Below, one piece after another: positions 42,979-52,937 of a stretch of DNA of 64,000 bases. The DNA comes from Pseudomonas sp. H1h (lineage in GTDB: Bacteria > Pseudomonadota > Gammaproteobacteria > Pseudomonadales > Pseudomonadaceae), in assembly GCF_000633255.1 (NCBI RefSeq), contig NZ_AYMJ01000015.1, forward strand, positions 310,001-374,000. The letters run 5' to 3'. A model generated the notes under the pieces. The model was given only the letters and a program-made list of their open reading frames with translations, ran no database searches and was not told the origin of the DNA. The first letter of the stretch is position 1. The number at the start of each line of letters is the position of its first letter. Both the position numbers and the translations under genes were made by a program.

Positions 42979-43137
42979 TCAATGCTGCGTTGGGTCGCTC
43001 ACAGGCGGGCTGACGAGACCTCGGGTCTTCGTGTGATTCAATGTCCTGCACCGAGGACATTTGATTTGCACTTGATGAAGTGCATCTACTTTTGCAAGTA
43101 AACGATTGCATTTACCGCAACGGAAATCGCTCAGCAT
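42979..43137 (-). CDS. Com-like zinc ribbon small protein
   Basis: A 52-residue protein with two CxxC pairs: C7-G-K-C10 and C27-P-R-C30, separated by 16 residues. The start MLSDFRCGKCNRLLAKVD matches the Mu Com family (zinc-ribbon translational activator of the mom DNA-modification gene). No mom gene exists here, so its target is unknown; it may regulate translation in the tailocin. The ribosome site AGGGAG precedes ATG 43137. Confidence 0.78.
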   Translation of the reverse strand: MLSDFRCGKCNRLLAKVDALHQVQIKCPRCRTLNHTKTRGLVSPPVSDPTQH

Positions 43138-43175
43138 GAATTGAACTCCCTCTCAAATGCCGCTGTAACGCCTCT

Positions 43176-43520
43176 TCACTCCTTGTTTGTATTGCCAGGC
43201 GGTACTTCGCAGACGCCAATGCGTTTGGCGGCCCAGCGTTCGTAAAGACCGATGGCCACATCGGCACCGGCCATGGCGGTCAGGCAACCGAATGCGCCGG
43301 CGGCCCAGATCGACAACCCTGCGGCATACAGCAGCATGATTGCCGACACGCCGCAGATCATGCAGGCGCCGGAGCGCAAGGCCAGGCGCCGAAGCAGCGA
43401 CCAGCCACGGGCGCCTTCCTTGTCGGCGCGCCACATTTCGCCGGACACTCCGCCCACTACAGCGAGGAGGATGACCAGCCAGATCGGCATGTCCGCCAAT
43501 GCTTGTTGCTCGTTTGTCAT
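43176..43520 (-). CDS. Holin
   Basis: A 114-residue membrane protein with an N-terminal helix (PIWLVILLAVVGGVSG, about 12-27) and two further hydrophobic segments (about 53-73 and 75-91). It fits the phage holin family found at the start of R-pyocin clusters. It should permeabilise the inner membrane so that the endolysin at 10458 reaches the wall. GGAGG precedes ATG 43520. It is the only holin seen for both tailocins. Confidence 0.83.
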   Translation of the reverse strand: MTNEQQALADMPIWLVILLAVVGGVSGEMWRADKEGARGWSLLRRLALRSGACMICGVSAIMLLYAAGLSIWAAGAFGCLTAMAGADVAIGLYERWAAKRIGVCEVPPGNTNKE

Positions 43521-43778
43521 GTCACGCCTCCGGGGGGTGAGTTATTCGCTTTTTATGTCCGTTCAAACGATATCTCTGAAAGCGGGCATGCCAGGAATGC
43601 CCGGAGGAGTACACGCTGAATTGTGACGAGACCAATCTTGCTGCTGAAAGCAAAAAGGGCTTTAGTACTGGCTCGTTCTTTGATCGTCTGACTGAACACA
43701 GGCACTTTGCAGACGAGGCTAAACAGTCGCGCCAATGCACAATGCAATCCCGATGCTGAATTTATTCAAGGTGGTCAA

Positions 43779-44204
43779 TTAGAAAGGAGCAACTGGCCAG
43801 TTGATTGTGTAGGGATAGCCAGTTTGTTTTTTGATCTCACTGATTGCGATGCAATACTGCTTATAGGCAAGCAGCAGTTCAGTCTCGGAAGTGCTGGCAA
43901 CACCCAAGTCGAGTTTGTATTGCAGAGGATTGACTGTCAGCCAATTGGCTGCCTGAGTAAATAGCTGGCGCGCTCGAGCATCGAGGACAGCGACGTTTTC
44001 TTGATAAGTCAGCTCAGTGAACACCCAGCTATTGTTAATGTAATCCCCCTTCCACCCCACTTGTACCGGAGTATTGATAGACACTTGTATCCAATATCCA
44101 GACGGCCCTGGTGGCGTAAACTGTGGCGGCTCATCTGCATCCACAATTTGTACAGCGCGAGTAAAGGGCGCGCTGTACTGGTCAATAAATACGTAGCGAT
44201 TCAT
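43779..44204 (-). CDS. Orphan tail fibre assembly protein (Tfa-like)
   Basis: A 141-residue protein whose C-terminal half has the Tfa pattern (helix AVLDARARQLFTQAANWL, LLLAYKQYCIAISEIKKQTG, ending TINWPVAPF). No fibre gene lies next to it; the closest fibre is 5 kb downstream. It is the first gene after the leader terminator. The DNA is AT-rich (24 G/C of 60 at 43801-43860), pointing to separate acquisition. A 258-base stretch between it and the holin holds no supported gene. Confidence 0.7.
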   Translation of the reverse strand: MNRYVFIDQYSAPFTRAVQIVDADEPPQFTPPGPSGYWIQVSINTPVQVGWKGDYINNSWVFTELTYQENVAVLDARARQLFTQAANWLTVNPLQYKLDLGVASTSETELLLAYKQYCIAISEIKKQTGYPYTINWPVAPF

Positions 44205-44599
44205 TATCTTTCCTTGTTACGAAGTTTCAATAATGGTGTTTTCATTCTGTAAACCTTGCGTTAACCACGACTTGGGTAAACGGCAATGACGACAGGTCGA
44301 CATTCCAAAAAGCCCGGCAATGCACCGGGCTTTTCAGTAATGCGTTCCTTCGCCTTCCTTCAAATCCTGTGTTCAGGAAGGAAGCTGACTTTTCGGCGCT
44401 ACTGGCGCGGTACGAGTCCATTCAGATTGTTTTTCCGACCGCGGTCCCTGCCCGCCGGATAACTGCTCTTGGTGCTTTACGCTGCACACCCGGGTCAGTT
44501 GCCAACCCTCTGAACCATTAAGGCCGGTTCATCGCTGCCTGTTCTTGTGGAACTAAAGAGCTGTTGTTGCCAGCCGCTTTGTCGAGCGGCTTGGTGGCA
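44205..44599 (-). other. Untranslated leader of the tailocin transcript
   Basis: About 390 bases between the predicted promoter and the first gene, without a supported reading frame. It contains a hairpin AGCCGCT / AGCGGCT (44576-44595), a hairpin with arms CTTCCTTC / GAAGGAAG (about 44353-44381) and an intrinsic terminator (44311-44331). It is a candidate attenuator, antiterminator leader or small RNA. Confidence 0.45.
44311..44331 (-). terminator. Intrinsic terminator in the tailocin leader
   Basis: Minus strand AGCCCGG-tgcattg-CCGGGCT followed by TTTTGG. The stem is perfect over seven base pairs. It stands between the predicted promoter (44600-44628) and the first tailocin gene (44204). 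Confidence 0.85.
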
Positions 44600-44628
44600 A
44601 GGATATGCATGGATGCATATCCAGTCAA
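44600..44628 (-). promoter_or_regulatory. Predicted main tailocin promoter
   Basis: Minus strand TTGACT (44623-44628), 17-base spacer, TATCCT (44600-44605). The spacer contains the palindrome GATATGCATCCATGCATATC, so a bound repressor would cover the promoter. Confidence 0.6.
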
Positions 44629-44664
44629 TGCGTAAATGCATTTATTTATGCACAAGAAATGCAC
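44605..44664. promoter_or_regulatory. Cluster of ATGCAY operator half-sites
   Basis: ATGCAT at 44605, 44613 and 44636, ATGCGT at 44628, ATGCAC at 44648 and 44659. TTTATGCAC (44645-44653) also occurs upstream of the repressor gene (45548-45556), and in both places a second ATGCA follows 11 bases away, one helical turn. Confidence 0.55.
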
Positions 44665-44720
44665 GAGCGCATGAAAGCCCCGTCATTCAAGGGTTTGAGG
44701 TTTTTGCGCGGACGAAAAAA

Positions 44721-44738
44721 AACCCGCCTAGGCGGGTT
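44721..44738 (-). terminator. Terminator of the repressor gene
   Basis: Minus strand palindrome AACCCGCCTAGGCGGGTT followed by a run of eight T. It ends the repressor transcript about 20 bases after its stop codon. Confidence 0.88.
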
Positions 44739-44757
44739 CTATCTGAAGGGGTTCAGG

Positions 44758-45492
44758 TTAGCGGGCGTACATGCCCCACCAGAAGACGTGACCGAGGATG
44801 ACGATCTGCTCTTCCTGCATATCCTGGAAGCTGTAGTCCTCGTCCGGATGCTCATCGCGGTTGAAGCTACGCAGACGGATACCCGTCGGCAGGCGATAGA
44901 GCTGCTTCACGCGCAACTGGCCGTTGTGATTGATCGCGTACAGGTCACCATCGATGATGTCGCCGATGCCACACTTGCCCGCATTCACACCAACAGTGGC
45001 GCCATCGCGCAACACCGGCAACATGCTATTGCCGCGCACCGTCACGCATTTGGCCTGGTCGAACTGCACACCGTTATGGCGCAGGCTGCGCTTGCCGAAG
45101 CGCAGGCTAGAGCGTTCGCTCTCTTCGATGACGAATCTTCCTGATCCAGCAGCCAATTCAACCTCGCGAAGAAAGGGCACCGACACCTCGTCGTCATCGA
45201 CAGGGGTATCGTCGTCCCACAGGCTTATGTCCTTGAGTTCCGCATGCACGTCATCGCGCGCGCCGCCGGTCGCGGGGGCGACGTCTGCGCGGCCGCGCAA
45301 TTGATCGGTGCTCACATTGAAGTATTCGGCGATCTTCGAAATGTGTTTATCCGAAGGATCGACGATCTTCCCGCTGAGAATCCGCGAGAGCGTGGATTGA
45401 GGCACGCCGGTGCGACGGTGGAGCTCCGTAGGGGAGATCCCGTGCTGGTCGAGCAGTGCTCTTAAGACGGAGGATACGTTGCGTTTTTGCAT
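44758..45492 (-). CDS. prtR: LexA/PrtR-like self-cleaving repressor
   Basis: A 244-residue phage-type repressor. The N-terminal helix-turn-helix (about 17-40) reads HGISPTELHRRTGVPQSTLS. The C-terminal S24 peptidase domain has the Ala115-Gly116 cleavage bond in LAAGSGRF, catalytic Ser156 in GNSMLP and Lys196 in LRVKQL. RecA-stimulated autocleavage would derepress the tailocins, as for PrtR of pyocins. The start is uncertain: ATG 45492 or 45501 (three codons upstream) both lack a clear ribosome site, so the mRNA may be leaderless. The symbol is by role. Confidence 0.85.
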   Translation of the reverse strand: MQKRNVSSVLRALLDQHGISPTELHRRTGVPQSTLSRILSGKIVDPSDKHISKIAEYFNVSTDQLRGRADVAPATGGARDDVHAELKDISLWDDDTPVDDDEVSVPFLREVELAAGSGRFVIEESERSSLRFGKRSLRHNGVQFDQAKCVTVRGNSMLPVLRDGATVGVNAGKCGIGDIIDGDLYAINHNGQLRVKQLYRLPTGIRLRSFNRDEHPDEDYSFQDMQEEQIVILGHVFWWGMYAR

Positions 45493-45556
45493 AACGCGCA
45501 TAGTGCTTGAAGTTTTTGAGGATGACAAATGCTGATTTGCATAAAACGTGCATAAA
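45488..45556. promoter_or_regulatory. Putative autoregulatory operators of the repressor
   Basis: TGCATAAA at 45538-45545 and again at 45549-45556, spaced 11 bases, plus a related TGCATAACGCGCATA at 45488-45502 covering the start codons. The same motif in inverse orientation lies at the predicted tailocin promoter. Confidence 0.55.
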
Positions 45557-45701
45557 CCACAATTAATCGCCGAAAAGTGTCAGCGGACCGTCGTGCCTGC
45601 GTCAAGCAGACCACCCATGGTAACCTTGCGCCCATCGCGGAAAAGCCCGGCCGTTGCCCTGCTTTTGCCCTACATCTTTTAACGAGTTGCCTGACAATCC
45701 G

Positions 45702-48284
45702 ATGAATAAAGCCGTCTCCGACCTGTCCTCCCACACTCCGATGATGCAGCAGTACTGGCGCCTGAAGAATCAGCACCCGGATCAGCTGATGTTTTATCGC
45801 ATGGGCGACTTCTACGAGATCTTCTACGAAGATGCGAAGAAGGCTGCCAAGTTGCTCGACATCACCCTGACCGCGCGCGGCCAGTCGGCGGGACAGGCGA
45901 TTCCGATGTGCGGGATTCCTTACCACGCGGCAGAAGGTTACCTGGCGAAACTGGTCAAGCTCGGCGAGTCAGTGGTGATCTGCGAGCAGGTCGGCGACCC
46001 GGCCACCAGCAAGGGTCCGGTGGAACGTCAGGTAGTGCGGATCATCACCCCGGGTACGGTCAGCGACGAAGCACTGCTCGACGAACGCCGCGACAACCTG
46101 ATTGCGGCGGTACTGGGCGATGAGCGCCTGTTCGGCCTGGCGGTGCTGGACATCACCAGCGGCAATTTCACCGTGCTCGAGATCAAGGGTTGGGAAAACC
46201 TGCTGGCGGAACTGGAGCGGGTCAACCCGGTGGAGTTGCTGATCCCGGATGACTGGCCGAAAGACCTGCCGGCGGAAAAACGCCGTGGCGTGCGTCGCCG
46301 CGCGCCGTGGGATTTCGAGCGCGATTCGGCGTTGAAAAGTCTCTGCCAGCAGTTCTCCACGCAAGACCTGAAAGGCTTCGGTTGCGAAACCCTGACCCTG
46401 GCCATCGGCGCCGCTGGTTGTTTGCTGGCCTATGCCAAGGAAACCCAGCGCACCGCCCTGCCCCATTTGCGCAGCCTGCGCCATGAGCGCCTGGATGACA
46501 CCGTGGTGCTCGACGGCGCGAGCCGTCGCAACCTCGAACTCGACACCAACCTGGCCGGCGGCCGCGACAACACCCTGCAATCGGTGGTCGATCGCTGCCA
46601 GACCGCCATGGGCAGCCGCCTGCTGACCCGCTGGCTGAACCGTCCGCTGCGTGATCTGACCGTGTTGCTGGCGCGGCAGACGTCGATCACTTGCCTGCTC
46701 GACGGTTATCGCTTCGAAAAGCTGCAGCCACAACTCAAGGAAATCGGCGACATCGAGCGGATTCTGGCGCGGATCGGTCTGCGCAATGCGCGGCCGCGTG
46801 ACCTCGCTCGCCTGCGCGATGCCCTCGGCGCCCTGCCGCAACTGCAAGTGGCGATGACCGACCTTGAGGCGCCGCACCTGCAACGCCTGGCGACCACTAC
46901 CAGTACCTACCCGGAACTGGCGGCCCTGCTGGAAAAAGCCATTATCGACAACCCGCCAGCAGTGATCCGCGACGGCGGTGTGCTGAAAACCGGTTACGAC
47001 AGTGAACTCGACGAGCTGCAATCGTTGAGCGAAAACGCCGGCCAGTTCCTGATTGACCTTGAAGCCCGGGAAAAGGCCCGCACCGGCCTGGCCAACCTGA
47101 AAGTCGGCTACAACCGCATTCACGGCTACTTCATCGAGCTGCCGAGCAAGCAGGCCGAATCGGCTCCGGCGGACTACATCCGCCGTCAGACGCTCAAAGG
47201 CGCCGAGCGCTTCATCACGCCGGAACTGAAAGAATTCGAAGACAAGGCGCTGTCAGCCAAGAGCCGCGCCCTGGCCCGCGAGAAGATGCTCTACGAAGCG
47301 CTGCTGGAAGATCTGATCAGCCAACTGCCGCCATTGCAGGACACCGCCGGCGCGCTGGCCGAACTGGATGTGCTGAGCAACCTTGCCGAACGTGCGCTGA
47401 ACCTTGACCTGAACTGCCCGCGCTTCGTCAGCGAGCCCTGCATGCGCATCACCCAGGGTCGTCACCCGGTGGTCGAGCAGGTGCTGACCACGCCGTTCGT
47501 GGCCAACGACCTGAGCCTGGATGACAATACCCGGATGCTGGTGATCACCGGCCCGAACATGGGTGGTAAATCCACCTACATGCGGCAAACCGCGTTGATC
47601 GTGCTGTTGGCGCATATCGGCAGCTTCGTGCCGGCAGCCAGTTGCGAGCTGTCGCTGGTGGACCGGATCTTCACCCGGATCGGCTCCAGCGATGACCTGG
47701 CCGGTGGCCGTTCGACCTTCATGGTCGAGATGAGCGAAACCGCCAACATCCTGCACAACGCCACCGAGCGCAGCCTGGTGTTGATGGACGAAGTCGGACG
47801 CGGTACCAGCACCTTCGACGGTCTGTCCCTGGCATGGGCGGCGGCCGAGCGTCTGGCGCATCTGCGTGCCTATACTCTATTTGCGACGCACTATTTCGAA
47901 CTCACTGTGTTGCCGGAAGCCGAGCCGCTGGTAGCCAACGTGCACCTCAACGCTACCGAGCACAACGAGCGCATTGTGTTCCTGCACCACGTATTGCCGG
48001 GGCCTGCCAGCCAGAGCTACGGCCTGGCGGTGGCGCAGTTGGCCGGCGTACCGAGCGAAGTGATCGTGCGTGCCCGTGAGCACTTGAGCCGACTGGAAGA
48101 CACCGCATTGCCGCATGAAGCGCCCAAGCCTGCCGTCAAAGGCAAGCCAGCCGCTCCGCAGCAGAGCGATATGTTTGCCAGCCTGCCGCACCCGGTGCTG
48201 GATGAGTTGGCCAAAGTAGACCTCGATGACCTGACCCCGCGTCGAGCGCTCGAATTGTTATATGCACTTAAGAACCGGATCTAA
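45702..48284 (+). CDS. mutS: DNA mismatch repair protein MutS
   Basis: An 860-residue MutS ATPase that recognises mismatches. The N-terminal mismatch-binding domain has the Phe-x-Glu region [13 protein letters not shown] (Phe-Tyr-Glu about residues 36-38). The C-terminal ATPase has Walker [10 protein letters not shown] and [14 protein letters not shown]. The C-terminus ends in [20 protein letters not shown], the MutS tetramerisation segment. ATG 45702 ([11 protein letters not shown]) gives the normal length. It forms the right border of the tailocin island. Confidence 0.98.
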   Translation: MNKAVSDLSSHTPMMQQYWRLKNQHPDQLMFYRMGDFYEIFYEDAKKAAKLLDITLTARGQSAGQAIPMCGIPYHAAEGYLAKLVKLGESVVICEQVGDPATSKGPVERQVVRIITPGTVSDEALLDERRDNLIAAVLGDERLFGLAVLDITSGNFTVLEIKGWENLLAELERVNPVELLIPDDWPKDLPAEKRRGVRRRAPWDFERDSALKSLCQQFSTQDLKGFGCETLTLAIGAAGCLLAYAKETQRTALPHLRSLRHERLDDTVVLDGASRRNLELDTNLAGGRDNTLQSVVDRCQTAMGSRLLTRWLNRPLRDLTVLLARQTSITCLLDGYRFEKLQPQLKEIGDIERILARIGLRNARPRDLARLRDALGALPQLQVAMTDLEAPHLQRLATTTSTYPELAALLEKAIIDNPPAVIRDGGVLKTGYDSELDELQSLSENAGQFLIDLEAREKARTGLANLKVGYNRIHGYFIELPSKQAESAPADYIRRQTLKGAERFITPELKEFEDKALSAKSRALAREKMLYEALLEDLISQLPPLQDTAGALAELDVLSNLAERALNLDLNCPRFVSEPCMRITQGRHPVVEQVLTTPFVANDLSLDDNTRMLVITGPNMGGKSTYMRQTALIVLLAHIGSFVPAASCELSLVDRIFTRIGSSDDLAGGRSTFMVEMSETANILHNATERSLVLMDEVGRGTSTFDGLSLAWAAAERLAHLRAYTLFATHYFELTVLPEAEPLVANVHLNATEHNERIVFLHHVLPGPASQSYGLAVAQLAGVPSEVIVRAREHLSRLEDTALPHEAPKPAVKGKPAAPQQSDMFASLPHPVLDELAKVDLDDLTPRRALELLYALKNRI

Positions 48285-48447
48285 GCATTGAAGAACCGGA
48301 TATAACGCAAACGGCGTCAAGCTGTTAGAATCTCGCGCGGTTTGGGATGCTGCTGGCTAATAGCCTGGCTGGCAGACATCGCTCCCGAACCTGGCGACCC
48401 CAACCGTGAAGGGGCAACGCTGCCGCCGCCTGAGGAGAAAATTAGAA

Positions 48448-48771
48448 ATGACCTTCGTCGTCACCGACAACTGCATCAAGTGCAAGTACACCGACTGCGT
48501 AGAAGTGTGTCCGGTGGACTGCTTTTACGAAGGCCCGAACTTCCTGGTGATTCACCCGGATGAGTGCATCGACTGCGCCCTGTGCGAACCAGAATGCCCG
48601 GCCGTGGCCATCTTCTCCGAGGACGAAGTTCCGGAAGAGATGCAGGAGTTCATTCAACTGAACGTTGAATTGGCCGAGATCTGGCCGAACATCACCGAGA
48701 AGAAAGAATCGCTGCCGGATGCCGAAGAGTGGGATGGCGTCAAAGGCAAGATCAAAGACCTCGAACGCTGA
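48448..48771 (+). CDS. fdxA: Ferredoxin FdxA (3Fe-4S/4Fe-4S type)
   Basis: A 107-residue Azotobacter-type seven-iron ferredoxin. The cysteine pattern [17 protein letters not shown] followed by [12 protein letters not shown] binds one [3Fe-4S] and one [4Fe-4S] cluster. The acidic C-terminal half (about 60-107) is the usual extension. The ribosome site GAGGAGAAAATT precedes ATG 48448. The mutS-fdxA-rsmZ-rpoS order is conserved in Pseudomonas. Confidence 0.97.
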   Translation: MTFVVTDNCIKCKYTDCVEVCPVDCFYEGPNFLVIHPDECIDCALCEPECPAVAIFSEDEVPEEMQEFIQLNVELAEIWPNITEKKESLPDAEEWDGVKGKIKDLER

Positions 48772-48790
48772 TCTGTCGCGCGTTCTGAAA

Positions 48791-48807
48791 AGGCCCCTTG
48801 CGGGCCT
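48791..48807 (+). terminator. Terminator of fdxA
   Basis: AGGCCC-cttgc-GGGCCT followed by TTTTGC, 20 bases after the fdxA stop. Confidence 0.85.
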
Positions 48808-48840
48808 TTTTGCTTTCTGTCGTTTGCTTTGCTACGGGCA

Positions 48841-48969
48841 AAAAAAAGGGGCGGTTTGACCCGCCCACATTTTTTCCCTATTCCCTGTATTCCTTTTCAT
48901 CGTCCTGATGAATCGCTTCCTGCGATGTCCATTCCCCTCTTCCTTGAAGGGCGTGTCTATCCGTCGACA
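48841..48969 (-). ncRNA. rsmZ: Regulatory RNA RsmZ
   Basis: About 129 bases on the minus strand beginning TGTCGACGGATAGACACGCC, the conserved 5' end of RsmZ in fluorescent pseudomonads. Nine GGA triplets are present; several are in stem-loop contexts (CATCGCAGGAAGCGATTC, CATCAGGACGATG). The 3' end is a terminator GGGCGG / CCGCCC followed by T7. RsmZ sequesters RsmA/RsmE and so relieves translational repression of secondary metabolism genes. The location between fdxA and rpoS and the upstream GacA site agree with the known gene. Confidence 0.93.
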
Positions 48970-49141
48970 CAGTGCTGATACTAAAGAGTTCCCAGCCCGG
49001 ATCAATCGACCCCGATGGCCGTAAAGCGCTGTAATAAGCACTTCACATTAAAAAATAAACATATAAAACAATGAGTTAAATAACAGCACCGGGAGCAATC
49101 GACGTCTGCCGGCCTGTAAACATAGGGAACACTTACGAAAG

Positions 49142-49159
49142 AGTAAGCCAAGGCTTACA
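49142..49159 (-). promoter_or_regulatory. GacA upstream activating sequence of rsmZ
   Basis: Minus strand TGTAAGCCTTGGCTTACT fits the GacA box TGTAAG-N6-CTTACA with one mismatch. It is centred about 180 bases upstream of the rsmZ start, the distance reported for rsmZ in related strains. Confidence 0.88.
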
Positions 49160-49256
49160 CCGCAAGACTACAAACGATGGAAATGCCTACCGTATGTCCG
49201 GCAATGAGCCCCCTCGCCATAGAACACCGCCCTCCGTACTGGTGCAGACAACAAAA

Positions 49257-49277
49257 AGCCCCGAACCAGTCGGGGCT
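49257..49277. terminator. Terminator of rpoS
   Basis: AGCCCCGA-accag-TCGGGGCT flanked by an A5 and a T5 run, 27 bases after the rpoS stop; works on the minus strand and potentially both. Confidence 0.92.
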
Positions 49278-49303
49278 TTTTGTTGGCGGTCGATCAAAGG
49301 CGC

Positions 49304-50311
49304 TTACTGAAACAGCGACTCGCTCGACAGGCCATTCTTCTCGAGGATTTCGCGAAGGCGCTTGAGGCCTTCCACCTGGATCTGCCGCACCCGTTCCCGG
49401 GTCAGGCCGATCTCCAGGCCTACATCTTCCAGCGTGCTGCTCTCATGGCCGCGCAGACCGAAGCGGCGTACGACCACCTCGCGCTGCTTGTCGGTCAGTT
49501 CCGAGAGCCATTGATCGATGCTCTGCGACAGGTCGTCATCCTGCAGCAGTTCGCATGGATCGGTCGGACGGTCATCCGTCAGGGTGTCCAGCAGGGTTTT
49601 ATCCGAATCCGGCCCCAGCGAGACGTCGACCGAAGAAACCCGCTCGTTCAGGCCAAGCATGCGCTTGACCTCGCCCACCGGTTTTTCCAGCAGGTTGGCG
49701 ATTTCTTCGGGTGAAGGTTCGTGATCGAGCTTTTGCGTCAGCTCCCGTGCAGCCCGCAGGTACACGTTGAGCTCCTTGACCACATGGATCGGCAACCGGA
49801 TGGTCCGGGTCTGATTCATGATCGCACGCTCGATGGTCTGACGAATCCACCAGGTGGCGTAGGTCGAGAAGCGGAAGCCGCGCTCGGGATCGAACTTTTC
49901 CACCGCGCGGATCAATCCAAGGTTGCCCTCTTCGATCAGATCCAGCAGCGACAGCCCCCGATTGACGTAACGCCGGGCGATCTTCACGACCAGCCGCAGA
50001 TTACTTTCAATCATGCGCTTGCGCCCCGCCGGATCGCCACTTTGCGACAGACGCGCAAAATGAACTTCTTCCTCGGGGGAGAGCAGTGGAGAAAAGCCGA
50101 TTTCGTTGAGATACAACTGCGTGGCATCGAGTGCACGCGTGTAGTCGATGTACTTGTGTTGTTTAAGTGAAGCGGAGTGTTTGGATTTGGAACGAACGGA
50201 AGGTGGAGCAGCCCCTTCATCATTCGACATCGAATCCGAATCGATGCCGGCCTCCATAAGGAGAACCTCATCGTCGATGTCAAACTCCGGCACTTCTTTA
50301 CTGAGAGCCAT
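49304..50311 (-). CDS. rpoS: RNA polymerase sigma factor RpoS
   Basis: A 335-residue stationary-phase and stress sigma factor. Region 1.2 has [21 protein letters not shown]; region 2 has [55 protein letters not shown] (contact with core and -10). Region 4.2 has [19 protein letters not shown] (-35 recognition). ATG 50311 gives the standard N-terminus [11 protein letters not shown]. Its main promoter is expected inside the upstream nlpD gene, as in other gammaproteobacteria. Confidence 0.98.
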   Translation of the reverse strand: MALSKEVPEFDIDDEVLLMEAGIDSDSMSNDEGAAPPSVRSKSKHSASLKQHKYIDYTRALDATQLYLNEIGFSPLLSPEEEVHFARLSQSGDPAGRKRMIESNLRLVVKIARRYVNRGLSLLDLIEEGNLGLIRAVEKFDPERGFRFSTYATWWIRQTIERAIMNQTRTIRLPIHVVKELNVYLRAARELTQKLDHEPSPEEIANLLEKPVGEVKRMLGLNERVSSVDVSLGPDSDKTLLDTLTDDRPTDPCELLQDDDLSQSIDQWLSELTDKQREVVVRRFGLRGHESSTLEDVGLEIGLTRERVRQIQVEGLKRLREILEKNGLSSESLFQ

Positions 50312-50416
50312 TGTTATAGTCCTTTGGTGAGTTCGACCCCAAGCTCAAGCGACGCCTTTATCCTTGGCAGCGCTGGAGCCTGTCCCCTCTACGCGACGGA
50401 ACAGGCTGGCCTCAAA

Positions 50417-51298
50417 TCAACGTCTGGGCAGGAACTGCAGCGGATCTACAGGTTTACCTTGTCGGCGAATCTCAAAATGCAGTTTCACCCGGTCTGTACC
50501 CGTTGACCCCATTTCGGCAATTGTCTGTCCGACTTTGACCTGCTGCCCCTCCCGTACCAACAGCCTGCGGTTATGTCCGTAGGCACTGACGTAGGTTTCG
50601 CTGTGTTTGATGATGACTAATTCGCCGTAGCCCCTTAAGCCACTCCCGGCGTAAACCACCGTCCCATCAGACGCAGCTAAAACAGGCTGTCCCAAATCTC
50701 CGGCGATATCAATTCCTTTATTCAAACTACCGTTTGAAGAGAATTTTCCAATAAGAATGCCATTAGATGGCCATCCCCAGCCGGTCGGGGCTGGTCCCGG
50801 TGGAGGCAGTGGAGCCGGTGCCGGTTTGCTTGCGACGGACGGTGCAGCCCCCGCGGAAGCGGCCCCCGAGCCGGTCACCGTGGTGGTAGTCGTGCCGTTC
50901 GCCTGGCGCCGGATTACCGTGGTTTTGCTCGACGATGATGGCGAAGCGCTGCTGTTGCTCACCACAGCCGTTGGTGTTGAACCGGTGCGGCCGTCGAAGC
51001 GAATTGTCTGACCCGGATGGATCGTATACGGCGTAGGAATATTGTTCCGGGCGGCGAGGGCTTTGTAGTCCCAGCCGTAGCGAAAAGCGATCGAAAACAG
51101 CGTATCGCCCGGACGGACTACATACTGCCCGGTCGTGACGGCAGGACGCTGGGCCGCCGCACTGTTGCGATCGACCACGCGCACGTTGCTCGATTTGGTG
51201 CTGGAGCAACCGACCAGCAAGGTGCTCAATACAAGGCCAGTCACCAGGCGCTGAAAGCTCGTGTTACCCATACGCTGCGCAATGACTGTGAGACTCAC
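50417..51298 (-). CDS. nlpD: Murein hydrolase activator NlpD (LysM/M23 lipoprotein)
   Basis: A 293-residue lipoprotein with GTG start at 51298 after AAGGGAG. The signal RLVTGLVLSTLLVGCSS gives lipidation at about Cys32. A LysM domain follows (YVVRPGDTLFSIAFRYGWD, about 58-100), then a Ser/Thr/Pro-rich linker and a C-terminal M23 (LytM) domain. The M23 site is degenerate (NKGIDIAG where active enzymes have H-x-G-x-D), so it probably activates amidases and does not cut the wall itself. Confidence 0.93.
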   Translation of the reverse strand: MSLTVIAQRMGNTSFQRLVTGLVLSTLLVGCSSTKSSNVRVVDRNSAAAQRPAVTTGQYVVRPGDTLFSIAFRYGWDYKALAARNNIPTPYTIHPGQTIRFDGRTGSTPTAVVSNSSASPSSSSKTTVIRRQANGTTTTTVTGSGAASAGAAPSVASKPAPAPLPPPGPAPTGWGWPSNGILIGKFSSNGSLNKGIDIAGDLGQPVLAASDGTVVYAGSGLRGYGELVIIKHSETYVSAYGHNRRLLVREGQQVKVGQTIAEMGSTGTDRVKLHFEIRRQGKPVDPLQFLPRR

Positions 51299-51510
51299 CC
51301 GCCGCTCCCTTTGTGGTGGCTGAAATATGTGGAATGCCGTATTGCGGCACGTAGTGTCGCAAGTATAACGGGCCGCACAGGCTTTACCGTTAAAGATGCG
51401 AAAACGCTTCACGCACACGTTTGCCCGTGGGCAATGGGTTGCGTTTAAACCTTCACTGCCGGTGTAAGACCCAGTCCAGCGCAAGGAATTCAGCGCTCGC
51501 AAACAAATGC

Positions 51511-52924
<1,414 letters not shown>

Positions 52925-52937
<13 letters not shown>

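Noticed and set aside
43553..43747. Minus-strand frame of 64 codons between the orphan chaperone and the holin
   Set aside because: No ribosome site and no recognisable sequence; the stretch looks like spacer with a hairpin near 43585-43606.
44605..45144. Plus-strand frame of 179 codons opposite the repressor
   Set aside because: Lies across the predicted operator and the repressor's terminator; translation has no family features.
9961..45501. Intact prophage
   Set aside because: No capsid, portal, terminase, integrase, replication gene or flanking att repeats were found; the set is tail, lysis and regulation only.
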